From Gnetum montanum (taxonomy: Eukaryota; Streptophyta; Gnetopsida; Gnetales; Gnetaceae), in assembly GCA_015680685.1 (NCBI GenBank), contig MNCI01030846.1:276779-340778 (forward strand): DNA of 64,000 bases, in the 5' to 3' direction. This document shows positions 22,160-33,020 of the stretch, one piece after another. Every line of letters begins with the position of its first letter. Position 1 is the stretch's first letter. The translations under genes and the position numbers were made by a program. Under the pieces are notes generated by a model. It worked only from the letters and a program-made list of their open reading frames with translations, was not told the DNA's origin and made no database searches.

Positions 22160-23340
22160 GGTGTAATACAGTTTCATGTACAAATGGTAGACAAGGTTGG
22201 AAAATTTGCTACCATCTAGATCAGAAAGCTTGAAAGCTCCATTTTCATACACCTTAGTGACCAAGAAAGGCCCTTCCTAATTGGCTAAGAATTTATTCAC
22301 AAGCTCATGAATAGCCTTGGGGACCAAGTCCCCTTTCTTGATCGGGCACTGGTGTAGATTGTTGTGTTGCTTTTTTTATTGTTTGTCTTGATACCACTCA
22401 ATGCAACTAAGTGTTTGGAAGCGCTCCTCCTCCATAGAATCAAGATCAATGGTTCTTGACTCATTATTCTAAACTTCATTCATGAAGTTGAAGAGGATCA
22501 TGCCAAGTAACAAGAATTTCAATTCAAGAGGCAATACCACTTTAGATCCATACACAAGACTATATGGTATCTTACTTGTCGCAGTTTTGCATGTTGTGCG
22601 ATAGGCCCAAAGTGCGTAGACCAGTTGCTTATGCCATCTTCACTTGCTATTGCTAAACATCCTTTTCAAAAGGTTGACAATGGTTTATTGGTGGCCTCTA
22701 CTTGGCCGTTTACCTAAGGATAGTATAGTGATGAAAGAAGTGTCTAATGCCAAGGTTTTCACAGAAACTTTTAGTTTCCACACTACTGAATTGTGGCTCA
22801 TTGTATGTGACTATGGTCATAGGGATACCAAATCAAGTCACTATATTTTCTAGAATAAATTTGCAAACTTGCTAAGATGTGGTCTTCCTAAGGGGCATAG
22901 CCTCTACCTATTTCGTGAAATATTCAATTATGGTAATAATGAAGCTATGTCCCATGGAAGATTTAGGCATGATGGGTCCTATGATGTCTAATCCCCAATG
23001 TTGGAATGGCCACGTGATTTGTGTAGTGTGTAGCTTAGTATGTCACATGTGCATTAGATTCCCATGGCATTGACATATGTCACATGTCTTAACCTTGGAG
23101 ACACAATCATGCTCCATATGAGGCCAATAATAGCCTAAACGTCTAATTTTTGTTGCTATTGCCCTAGGAGCTATATGCCCCCCACATAGTCCCTCATGGA
23201 CTTGGTCAATGACTTTTCATGCATCATCGCTAACCCAAGTTAATAGTATCTCATCATAAGATCTACAACATAGGGTATCGTCACTTACAAGGACATATTT
23301 TCGTGCTTGATTTCACACTACATATTTTTGGGTAGATGTT
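22160..23340 (-). pseudogene. T3 integrase
   Basis: The zinc finger is intact: VHEGLCGGH (about 23215-23190) and CDICQ (about 23085-23070). The core begins WGLDIIGPI near 23000 with the first catalytic Asp. GIPMTIVTYNEPQF follows near 22830, so the second Asp (normally DNGPQF) is Tyr. The NGQVEATNK segment with the catalytic Glu is in a shifted frame near 22680. A short frame with the C-terminal part continues to about 22170. Integrase joins the DNA copy to the chromosome; this copy cannot be active. Confidence 0.8.
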
Positions 23341-23479
23341 AAGTTTTGCTAGGGCTCTCCTTGTTGGAAGTAGATCTTATAGGCATGTAATGTACTTATG
23401 GTTGCAATCATTGTTGTGTGAATAATAGGTTCAATGCACTCTACTATTGAAGCAAGTAAGGTGGGAAACATGTTTGGTG

Positions 23480-23960
23480 ATATGTTTAAGCTAAAGTGGC
23501 TAATGCATTGGCTATAGTGTTTTCATTGCAAGGAATATGCTGAACATCTAGTGTTGCAAATTATTTCAGTAAATATTTTGCCAAGTCATAATAAGGTTGT
23601 AGGTGTTGTGCTTTACATGCATAAACCTCTGTGACTTCATTAATAACTAGTTGTGAATCACCTCGGATTGCTATATTTTGAATGCCTAATTCCTAGGCTA
23701 CTAGGATGTCTCTAAGGAGGCCTTCATATTCTACTACATTGTTCATACAATGAAATGCAAAGTGATATGCAAAAGGTAAAATTTCTCTAGAAGGCAAGGT
23801 GATAACGATAGTGACACTACCACCATGCGTGGTTGAGGCACTGTCAAAGTGTAAAATGGCCTCAAAGTCTATAGGTAATTGGCTTATATTGCTAACATGC
23901 TCATCTGGGAATTTAGGATATATCATTGCCTAGTCAACTATAGGTGAAGTTGTGAGTTGT
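23480..23960 (-). pseudogene. T3 archaeal-type RNase H
   Basis: An open stretch at 23926-23693 contains FPDEHVSNISQ, LHFDSASTTHGG (first catalytic Asp kept), LPFAYHFAFHCMNNVVEYEG (Glu kept) and RDILVA. It continues with a GDS-type position near 23660 and then ADALA-like sequence near 23500. It sits between the first RNase H and integrase, the diagnostic Tat arrangement. Confidence 0.75.
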
Positions 23961-23984
23961 GTTGCTATTGCTTGACCTTTTGTG

Positions 23985-24260
23985 AATGACTATGATATGC
24001 AGTGTAGGTCAAACTTTGCCATTATTGCTTTCCATCTAGCTATTCTACTACTTTCATATATATTGGTTGTGATGGCTCTAAGTACATTACTCTTCCAAAT
24101 AATGTTGACTTGACTACGAAATAGGTAATGTCTCAATTTTTTGCATGCAAAAACTAAGGCAAGACAATTCTTCTTCACATCATTTTATTTCGCCTCATAA
24201 GTTATTAGTGCATGACTCAAGTAGTAAATAGGAATTTTGGAGCCATCGTTTCTCTTTTGA
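23985..24260 (-). pseudogene. T3 RNase H
   Basis: The connection domain and RNase H (FYIYLATLD, FLFQKRNDG, PIYYLSHAL) run on from RT, then LALVFACKKLRHYL / NIIWKSNVLRAITTN to about 23990. One stop separates the two open pieces. The role is degradation of the RNA strand of the RNA-DNA hybrid. Confidence 0.8.
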
Positions 24261-25550
24261 AAAAGAAAAGAAGCAAAGGATGTATCCAAGGTTGCAAGGT
24301 AGATGTAAAAAGGCTTATCTCTTTGTGGAGGATAAATGGTTGGGAGATGACCTAGCTCTTTTTTCAAGTTATTGAATGTTTCTTGACATTGGCTGGTCCA
24401 CTCAAAATTGACTCCTTTTTTGAGTAGGTGTTGCATTGAGTGCAACTTATCAGTCAACCTTGCAATAAACCTTTGTATGAATTGTACCCTGCCTTGCAAT
24501 CCACATAGCTCTTTAAGGATTGCAGGTGCTGCTAAGTTGATAATAGCCTTAACTTTGTCTAGGTCTATGTGTATTGTGATTTTTGACACTATAAAGCCTA
24601 CCATGCACCTAGTTTTGATGCTGAAGACACACTTTCTAGGATTAAGGCAAAGGTCATGTCTGTGGCAATGCCTAAGAACAATTTTTAAGTCATTTGCATG
24701 GTCATTGGCCTTCTTGGATTTGATTGCTATATGGTCCACGTAGTCATTTAGCCATTCTAAAAGATAATCACTAAAAATGTAGGTCATGGCATGTTGATAT
24801 GTTTCTTCAGCATTTTTTAGCCCAAAGGGCATCAGGATATAACAAAACGTTCCCCAAGGGGTCATAAAAGTAGTAGCAAGTTGATGTTCTACGTTTATAT
24901 GAATTTGGTTGTACCCTCGAAATCCATCAATAAAGGATAACAAAGCATGACCGGCTGTAGTATCGACAAGTTGGTCAATAGTAGGTAATCAAAAATCATC
25001 CTTGATAGTTTCCTTGTTTAAATCTCGAAAGTCTATGCAGATGCATATACCACCAATTTTCTTAGGGACAACCACGATGTTTGATACCCAATATGCATAA
25101 TTGATTGCATGAATGAAACTAGCTTGGTAGAGTTTAGTAATTTCATTGCATATGGCTAATGCAATTTTCAACTTGATTTTACACACTTTTTGTTTGGCTA
25201 GCTTGATACGTGGATCTAAAATGATATTATGTTGGATTATGCACGGGTCTAATCCTAGCATATCTTCATAAGACCACACAAATACCGTGATATTATCATT
25301 AAGAACACTAAAGACCTTCTATTAAACTTGTAAATCAAGTAAAGAGCTAAGTTTCAATGTTCTCACCTTCTTTTGCATGTTTTCATGGGGATTTCTATAA
25401 GTAGATCCTCAGTTACATCATCGGTTTCTAAGTTTAGGGCTTGAACTAGATGTTCTAACCAATCTAATGAAATTTCTAAGGATTCTATGTTGGAGTCATA
25501 AGGAGGTGATTCAAAATCCAAAAGTTCCCTATTCGGGTGTCTCATGAGTC
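24261..25550 (-). pseudogene. T3 reverse transcriptase
   Basis: It starts near 25545 with a leader also seen in T2 (LLIEIPM), then LDPCIIQHNIILDP and VVVPKKIGGICICIDFRDLN (25279-24989). A 252-codon open frame follows with SFIDGFRGYNQI (first catalytic Asp), TPWGTFCY, MPFGLKNAEETYQ, and NDYVDHIAIKSK, where the YVDD box has become YVDH. LNPRKCVF and the thumb LLKKG follow. Loss of one catalytic Asp inactivates it. This is the longest open pol frame in the window. Confidence 0.9.
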
Positions 25551-25729
25551 TACCCTAGGATCCAATCAAGGTTAAAGGCAAACAAAGATCCTTGTGTGTA
25601 CTTAGTTTTCCAAATGATCATGCAAAATGATCAAAAACCAAAGTGTCAAGTGGTATCTACATAATAAAGCAAAATGAAACAAAATTCATACAAAGTAATT
25701 ATACAGTATCCCAAAAATTACCAGTTTAA
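25551..25729 (-). other. T3 spacer upstream of RT
   Basis: No coding block; A-rich on the plus strand. It would be the end of the protease-RT gap. Confidence 0.35.
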
Positions 25730-25860
25730 GGTCTTAGTAGACCGTTACTTATGCATAAAGTGTAAATAGAATTTCAAAATTTCCACTTTAAGGTCTTAGT
25801 GGACCATCACCGTGTGTATAGTGTGAAGCTTTAAGCTAAACTTGTAAGGCTTGGAGTGTG
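25730..25860 (-). repeat. T3 short-repeat block between antisense gene and RT
   Basis: Two to three units of 'cagtTTAAGGTCTTAGTaGACC'. Each can fold as GGTCTTAGTAGACC. The matching block on the other side of the antisense gene is at 31010-31310. Confidence 0.7.
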
Positions 25861-25879
25861 GAGTTAAACTAAATTTTCA

Positions 25880-27400
25880 CTGGGTGGATAAAATATAAAA
25901 ATCTTAGAATGTTTTTCCAGTAATTTTTTGTGCTATGCTACATGGGACATGGGATGTCTTGCATTACACGTGGGACATGGAATGTTCTGTGTTACGTGTG
26001 GGACACAAAGCATCCCACGTTACGCATGGGGTATGAGACGTCTTGAAAAGTGACATATTATGTAACCCTAAAGGGTATAAATAGGGGTTTATCCGTGATA
26101 AACCTTTCATTTTCATCGTCAGAGCTAATAGTCCAAAGTGTAGCGTAATCCAAAGAAGAGAGCATAGCAACCAACAAGCTAGAGCTTGACAACAAGACAA
26201 TGGCACATAGAAGTGAGTGTAGACATGTTGGCCTTGCCAATGTCTAGGTAGGAGAGCACACCTTGCAACATCTACCTAGAGCATATGTCAAAGATTTTTA
26301 GGAGGCATCATCTGCCTAGTAGGCCATCATACTACCTTAGCTAAAATTTGTTTTTGGATCATTTTTACCGTTACCTTCACCTTGGTTGGCGCACTCTAGC
26401 TACCATTGCCGCCACAGCTACTATACTGTAGCTATTGCTACCACCATGGTTGTCACGCTGTGACCACCATGGCTAGGAGCGATGTCTGCATCATTTTCCC
26501 CCTTTAATTTTAAGATGTTCTATGTTGCGGTAATGGCAAGGGTTTCATCACAAGCCTCCAAGTGCTGGGTGAGGTGAGGTAAAACAAGGGTCCTGTTGTG
26601 TCCCGTGTGGTAGTATAGTATGGGAATTCTATACATCTTATGTAGCATAATGTGTGTGGGGAGGTTTTTGATACCATGTGTTCTACATTGCATGATGGGT
26701 TTTTTTGGTGTTTCATATGGTAGAATAGGGCAAGGTTTCTATAGGTGTCTTGTGTCGGTCCTCAAGCTATGTCACCCCTCGATGTTGGGGTCACTATGTC
26801 ACACTACATAGGGTACAGTTGTTACTCTACACAAGGTACAGTTGCTATGCTACGCTATGTGGGGACACAATTGCTATGCTACACTATGCAAGACAAAGTT
26901 GATATGATATGCTATGCAGGACACAGTTGCTACGCTATGAACACTTAGAAATGTTTTTCTCCAACAGCTACACTATAAGAGTATGATGATCACTTAGAAA
27001 AACTATCATAGAAAATTACTACACTTTACATGAGTGTAGTTAACAGTTGGAAAAATTTTATATAAGGAAATTGTATGTTCTACAAGAGTGTAATTGATAC
27101 TTAGAAAAAATTTGCAAAAACTTTTTTTCTTAAATTACCCTTATTGTGCACTAACACTTTCATTGTGAAATGCAGAGTTATGCTTAAACTAATCTTGATT
27201 GTAGTTGATCTTATAGGGATTTTTTGTTGTATACGTGCCCAAGTGCCTAATTTCCATGCACCACATGTGTGAGCAGGGAATCAAGTGGTTTGGTTTCGAG
27301 AGGGTGCATAGGAATTCTTAGAATTCCTACTTTGTCACTTTAACGTAATGATGTGGTCACATTTATCTAGCATCTTGGTTGAAGCATTATTTCTTGGAGG
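25880..27400 (+). promoter_or_regulatory. LTR-like region upstream of T3 antisense gene, with TATA box
   Basis: It contains three units resembling the S1 U3 array ('acatgggacatgggatgtc', 25930-26040), then TATAAATA at 26076-26083 in 'aagggtataaataggggt', then 'gctatgctacactatgcaagaca' repeats at 26800-26950 and 'cacttagaaaa' phrases shared with the T3 LTR. No TG...CA ends or target duplication were found. It could be a decayed solo LTR or the native promoter region of the plus-strand gene that starts 1.3 kb further on. Confidence 0.45.
26076..26083 (+). promoter_or_regulatory. TATA box upstream of antisense gene
   Basis: TATAAATA oriented towards the plus-strand gene, preceded by U3-like repeats and followed by T/C-rich sequence. 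Confidence 0.45.
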
Positions 27401-27972
27401 AAACTAGGGCATCCTAAAATTTATGACAGATGGATCTACTAAAGGAAAAGGGGTAGGGGGCTCAAGTGAATTCCCTAGAGGCTTAAGACCCTTGTCTTGG
27501 ATTTGGGCAATGCTAGAGTTCAAATGCTACCACAAATACAACACTTTATTCGTTGCTCAGCATATGGGCATAGTCTTCCAAAACCCACCTAGAACCATCT
27601 ACTATGCTGGTGGGTGAGTTCTGTTAGGATGATTAGATACTTCATCTTGTTCCTTTTGTATGATTTGGGGTGCTTATTACATTCTATCGGTTGCCAAATT
27701 TGTGATCGATAAAGACGATCTTCATTATAGAGAGGGGGCATTAACCTTAGCTCAAACAATCCTACAAGAGTTCTCCTCTACTAAGAACATTTGTGCTAGC
27801 ATTATAGAGAAACTTAGGGTAGATTTTAAAAATTGTCTGGCCAAGTACTCTAAATATTATGCAAAGTGCGAGGAACTTAGGTGGCTAGATGAGGAGTGGG
27901 CATCCTGCCAGATACCCACTATGGAAGAAGTTTTGGTACAAGTACCACCATTCCTCACACCATTTGTGCTAG

Positions 27973-28057
27973 GTGATTTATATTATGTGCTTGTTTTCAT
28001 CCATTTTTTCTTTTACCTACCCACTACCTGTATGATTCTTCTTTTTGGTTACTGCAG
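27973..28057 (+). other. Predicted intron 1 of antisense gene
   Basis: Donor CTAG|GTGATTTAT, T-rich body, acceptor GGTTACTGCAG|TAGTAG. Joining makes ...FVLVVAKSKEF, removing the apparent stop TAG after the acceptor. Phase 1, 85 bp. Confidence 0.7.
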
Positions 28058-28467
28058 TAGTAGCCAAATCCAAAGAGTTTATAGTGATTACTTCAAGGCG
28101 CACTAAGGCTAACCTTCTCTTCAAATATGGCAAGGTCAACAAGTCATAGCATTGGTTATGTAATGAGGTACTAGCAAAAATTTTCTAAAATATTCAGGAG
28201 GCTAGGCTCATGGATCTCTTTTTGGCTATGAACCTAAACATCCCAGCAATGGAAATGATCACCCTTGTCAATTCCTTTATGAAAAGTGCTGACCACTTTC
28301 ACATGAAAATTCCCAGTGTGTGAGTGATCCTTGAGATCATTGATGACCTTTTCTCAAATATTTTCAATATCCCCTCTTATGGCTTAACCATGGGTGAAAA
28401 GACTATCAAATATCTAAACCATCAAGGAGACATCGAAGAATGGTTAGGCACTAACAAGGATCGCAAA

Positions 28468-28507
28468 GGCATTTATATGAAAAAAGTGGCATTTATATGA
28501 AAAAAGT
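28468..28507 (+). repeat. 20-bp tandem duplication in antisense gene
   Basis: GGCATTTATATGAAAAAAGT occurs twice without spacer (28468-28487, 28488-28507). It shifts the frame by two. Subtracting 20 bases puts the upstream and downstream parts of exon 2 in one frame. Confidence 0.9.
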
Positions 28508-29448
28508 AAAATTAGTAGTAGCCCAACATATTTACCCCATCTTCCAAGCTCATGCTTTTCCTAAGTTGCTTTCCCAAGGAAAATTTCATGGAGTAGAGCA
28601 AGCTTGGATCATGAGAGATGTAATGGAGGAGGGACACAATATAACCAGGCTAGATATCTTGCAAAAGGCTTACGGGCTAAGATGATTAAGTTGCATGGCA
28701 AACTTGAGGCACATTTTTATGTGCACTTCACATTCAATATTGAATTTTTTCATAGGTTTGAAGAGTTTTTGATGGTCTGAGAAAATGGGATATGGGTAGT
28801 ACAAGATCGCACCAACTATCCAAACTATGGATCTACCACATATTTTGCACCACTAAGTCCCAAGATGCTTTCAAGGCTATTGGGGAGTCATTTTCCATGA
28901 CCACCAAGGAACAGGCAAGAACATCTTTCCACATGCCTAATAGCCTTAGAGAGGCTCCTTCCATCAACATAGGCAACACAGTGAGATGGAGATGTCTCAT
29001 TGTAGAGACTATAAAATCAAGAAACCTCGCACTGTGGAGGAACCTTCATGTGCAATCAAGGAAAGGGGTAAAAGGTTATGCATTAGAGTCTGCAATGTGC
29101 AGACTGAGTTCACTAGTGAGTATGCTCTAGCTAGGCTATTCGACATTTTTTATGTATATATGTTGGACAAGCACTCTAACCTTGGCCTATGAATGGTAGA
29201 CGAAGAGGAGGTCTCTGCCACTAAAGAAGAGGCCCTTGCTGTAGAAGAGGAGGCTCCTATGATAGAAGAGGAGCCTTTTGCAGACAATGTCCCATAGCTT
29301 GAGGGACATATGATAGTTGAGGATGTTGCTGCACTCTTAAGGAAACTTGAAGAAGAGGGGATACATTTCAAGGATGATGAGTTTGCTGGTTTGTTTGATA
29401 GTGTGCAAATGGGTGATCCCCTTGCTCTCACCCTTAAGGGTTGATTGG

Positions 29449-29584
29449 GTAGGAGCTTTGCACTACCATTTATGTTATCCTCTCATTTTCCCTCTTTCCT
29501 CTCATCCTCTTCTATTTTTCTTCTTATTATTTTTCTCTCTTATTTCTTCTTTTTTTTATAATGCTAACATGATCTATTGCGTAG
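29449..29584 (+). other. Predicted intron 2 of antisense gene
   Basis: Donor TTGG|GTAGGAGC, body with long T/C runs, a branch-like TGCTAAC at 29562-29568 about 17 bases before the acceptor TTGCGTAG|TGGG. Phase 1. The frame continues into VGDTSAKGHESS. The donor aligns exactly with 18509 in T2. Confidence 0.75.
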
Positions 29585-29728
29585 TGGGTGATACTTCTGC
29601 TAAAGGCCATGAGTCTTCATCCACTTTTTGCCTACAATCGTGGGTAGAAACCCCAAATAAATTTACTTTCATGCAAGGTGTAGTGGATGATATGATAGAT
29701 CACTTAAAGCAAATCGACCCTGAGATAG

Positions 29729-29828
29729 GTGTGTTTAGGCAATTGCAATTTTTTTATGCAAAGTGTTTCATCTTTTTTTTTTTGCCACCATCTTATGATT
29801 AACATTTTTTTGGTTTTTGATATAACAG
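29729..29828 (+). other. Predicted intron 3 of antisense gene
   Basis: Donor GAGATAG|GTGTGTTTAGG, T-rich body with 'ttatgattaac', acceptor TTGATATAACAG|CTTC. Phase 1. The next exon runs in a single frame for 819 bases to 30649, with stops at Gln or Arg-type codons only. Confidence 0.7.
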
Positions 29829-30649
29829 CTTCATGACTTAAATAGGACCTGAGATGAGTAGTTGAAGTTAAAGCTATGCTTGAAATCCCTTTGAAGGTAA
29901 CAAAGGTGCCTCATCATCTAAATGATGAGACAAGAAAATGTGCTCTACACTTAGCACAATCACTATGGGAGTGTAGGTGTGTTAATGAAGACCTCTAAAA
30001 ATGAGTTTAGAAACTTGAAAAGGAAAAGGTGAGTTAGGAAGCTAAGTTAGAAGACCTATGATTGTAGAACAAATTCTTAATGGCCCGTGATAACTCAACT
30101 GATAGTTGGCACATGGTTGTAACTGACTATGCCAAATATTGGTTGGCCGTGAGGGGTAAGAATGAGGTCATGCGTGAAGTGATTGAACAATGCTTGAAAA
30201 TGGATCTCTTGGCTCAAAAGAACCAGGATTGAAAAGACAATAGCACCAAAGTATATGAATGGGGGAAAGCATAGAAGAATCATAAGCATATATACAAAAC
30301 ATAACGTGCTCCTTACCATTAGAAATATAGAGATACGTCTATAAAATGGCACAATCATGAGCTATTCCTTGACACTATTGGTGCTACTCAAGCCTATGAT
30401 AGATTTGCTAAGCACTTAGTGGTAAGTGAATCCCTAGAGTGAAAAATGACTATGCCTTCTGGGGAGGCCACCTCCACTACGTTTTCTCTAGGTCCACCCA
30501 TAGGGATGGCTGTGGAGAAAGGGAAAATCATAGCAGGCATTGATTTCGGGGAGGAGGATTGGGCTAATTTGACTAAGGAAGAAATCCTCCAGTGCTTGGT
30601 ATCTAGCCTTGACAGAATACCTCCAGACATGGATGTAGGCCCATCTCAG

Positions 30650-30749
30650 GTTAATTAAGTAGACTTTATTACACTTTGTTTCATGATAGCCTCATGCATT
30701 ACTTTGCTTACTCCTTGGTTTATTGTTTTGGGTCTATTTTTTATGCAAG
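30650..30749 (+). other. Predicted intron 4 of antisense gene
   Basis: Donor TCTCAG|GTTAATTAAG, T-rich body, acceptor TTTTTATGCAAG|ATC. The position after GPSQ equals the T2 intron after GPSM. The downstream acidic frame (DLDEDVGPSEAVDKDKG) is one base out of register, so one small indel has occurred or the acceptor differs. Confidence 0.5.
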
Positions 30750-31009
30750 ATCTAGATGAGGATGTAGGACCTAGTGAGGCAGTAGATAAAGACAAAGGAG
30801 AGAACCCATAGCCTATTCATTGATATTTTAAAATTTTGAAATTTAAGCCCCATTGTTGGGCAATGTTGCAATTTTGAATGTGAACATACTTCTGGACTAT
30901 GTGTTTCATTTACAGTTTAATAACAAGGTATGATATCTGTTCTATGTATTTTGTTTGAAATTTTTCTTTTTTTCTTTTTGTTAATGCAATTAATTTCCTT
31001 CTGGGCTCT

Positions 31010-31310
31010 TTGAAATAGCCATTTCGGGCCATAGCTAGTTTAAGGGTGTTTTGAGCCATGGATAATTTAGGGCCGTTTCAGGCCATAGATACTTTAAGGC
31101 CATTTTGGACCTCACCATAGTTTAAGGTTGTTTTGGTCTGTAGATCAGGATAATGAAGAGTGGATGTCAGTTTTAGTCCTTCATGGATCATTCAATAGTT
31201 TAAGGCCATTCTAGGACATGGTGATATAACTGGGTTTCCAGTTTTAGGCCTTAGTGGACCATGCAATAGTTTAAGGTCATTCTAGGCCATAGCGATATAA
31301 CTAACACAAA
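31010..31310 (-). repeat. T3 short-repeat block between protease and antisense gene
   Basis: Eight or so units of 'agTTTAAGGCCaTTcTAGGcC' type, each with a short GGCC...GGCC or equivalent self-complement. The most regular such block in the window. Confidence 0.75.
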
Positions 31311-31399
31311 AGGTAAACATACTACAAAATTAAAGTTGTACAAATAACAGTATTAAAGATGAGAAGTGAGTAAAGTAGGGCCATATCCTAATCACGTAA

Positions 31400-32260
31400 C
31401 TATTCCCTAACCCGATGTGGGTTAGGTGAGGCATATGGTTTGGAAGACTTGGTATGATATTCTTCCAAGCTTTCATCTACCATTGGAAAAGGCAATTCAA
31501 CCCATGTAATTTCTTTGCACAAATCGTTAGTTTTTCTTAGTTTCCTTACTAAGAAATATTGGGTTGTATTGCAAGTAGGTGATGCATCTTTGAGGATATC
31601 TATTTCTGATCCTTGCTCTGTATCTATATTGTTGATAGCCCAAGGGGCTACATCGTCACCCAAGATTACCACCTCTCCACCTGCATAGGGTAGGTGGATC
31701 TCTTGGTGTATTGGTGAAGACACAGCCCTTAATTGGGCTAACCAAGATCTCCCCAAGATTATATTAAACCCTGGCATCTCTTCTACCATGATAACTTCTA
31801 CATTAGTAGGGAACTAATGCCCTGCCATGAACTCAATAGTGAATGTTCCTTTGACTATGACATACACCCCATTGAATGACTTCAAACAAGAAGTTGTTGT
31901 GGGCTTGATTTGATTCACCAAGTCCAACTTGTTAACAACAGGGAACGAGATCATGTTGGTTATGTCCCTATCATCGACGTGCACCCTATAAATCTTGTAT
32001 TAACCTACTTGAATTATCATAAACATAGGGGTCATGGTTACTTGTCCCCTTTTAGGATCAACCTTAATAGCTTCATCATGAAAAGTCAAGTGATTTGCCA
32101 TTGGTTCTTTCACCGTAGATGGAAGCATGATGGCATGAATGGCTTTTTCCTCTACTAGCATATCTTTCGTAATAGGAATAGATGTCAACATGCAAATCAA
32201 GGACTCACGATGCGCAGTAGAAGTCATTACTAAATCGTACAAGCTTGAAGTTGCATTTTT
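31400..32260 (-). pseudogene. T3 protease
   Basis: The open frame 31789-31400 carries MPGFNIILGRSWLAQ, SSPIHQEIHLPY and an acidic tail ending PNPHRVRE. Upstream (32242-32000) lie IHAIMLPST, DEAIKVDPKRGQV and the active-site strand VHVDDRDITN, where T4 has VHIDDGATTN: the Gly-Ala after the Asp is lost. FNGVYVIVKGTFTIEF bridges the two. The family is an aspartic protease that matures the polyprotein. Confidence 0.8.
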
Positions 32261-33020
32261 TTTGTTTTAAAGCTTGTCTAATGTATGAAAGTGTGTCTAA
32301 GAAATTTTGGGTGGTCTTTTGGTTTCTTTTTTCTTCTCTACATGTCCTTAAAGATGGATTTTTGAAGGAGGAAAAGACCTGGCTTTTGGTTGGGCAGTAG
32401 GCTCCTGGGCTTTAGTAGTTGCTTACTAAGAAGGCATTTCTATTTTACCTTTGGATGGTAGAGCCATAGGAATCGCAGATAAGGAAGTGGGCTTAGGGGG
32501 GCCTAGCACAATGTGTTCCCTAGTCATTTTGTCAACTAGGCACTCATCACGTTTCCTTAGATGAGAAGGTTGTGATGTAGTTCCAACCACTGGACTCTAG
32601 GTAGCCAGTGGGTTCATGTGTTTTAACACTCTTATAATAAAAGATGTCTGATTTGTTGTAGTAGCATGTTAGGGAGCCCTAATTATAAAAGTTGCAATGG
32701 GCCCTGTGATGATACCTTGATGACAAAAGGGGCATGTGGCCTGGTTGATGTTGAAGCTTCCACACAATGGGAAGGCACACAGACCACAAATGGCTCACGT
32801 GTTGAGTCTATGTTGTCATTAACATTGATGGAATTAATAGTATAACCTACATTGTTAGCATTCAAAAAGTCCTTATAGACATTAATAGACTAATTTTCTA
32901 GTTGAACAGGACTAGTTTCGTCAAGGACCAGCTTACCTTGATCAATCATGCTTTGAATGTCATCTTTCAGTGCTAAACAATAATCTATGTCATGGCTACA
33001 CAACTATTAGTAGTTACAAA
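32261..33020 (-). pseudogene. T3 gag-protease linker
   Basis: EPFVVCVPS and APFVIKVSS (about 32810-32720) are degenerate copies of the PFVVKVPP motif. Upstream lies the DIDYCLALKDDIQSMID segment (about 33000-32940), matching T4 DTCCALQDDLQTMIE. The part nearer protease is Lys/Pro-rich. Confidence 0.6.

Larger units (their letters stand above)
27423..30810 (+). pseudogene. T3 antisense extra gene, intron-containing
   Basis: It is opposite to gag-pol, between protease and RT. Predicted exons: 27660-27972, 28058-29448, 29585-29728, 29829-30649 and a short last exon from 30750; a piece at 27423-27615 may be a further 5' exon. The first three junctions (codon phase 1) keep one frame throughout once the 20-bp duplication at 28468-28507 is allowed for, about 880 codons. 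Stops remain (e.g. TGA at 29443). Content: a helical N-terminal part, an NIPAMEM / FNIPSYGLTMG segment, an IYPIFQAHAFP segment, a Glu-rich stretch (29200-29280), LRKLEEEGIHF, and a C-terminal SSTTFS / AGIDFGEEDW block. The family is not recognised. Confidence 0.75.

Noticed and set aside
24408-24743. 111-codon plus-strand frame opposite T3 RT
   Set aside because: Shadow of the conserved RT frame on the other strand.
27310-27330. Palindrome AGGAATTCTTAGAATTCCT as a terminator or regulatory site
   Set aside because: A single short palindrome in plant DNA with no context; likely chance.
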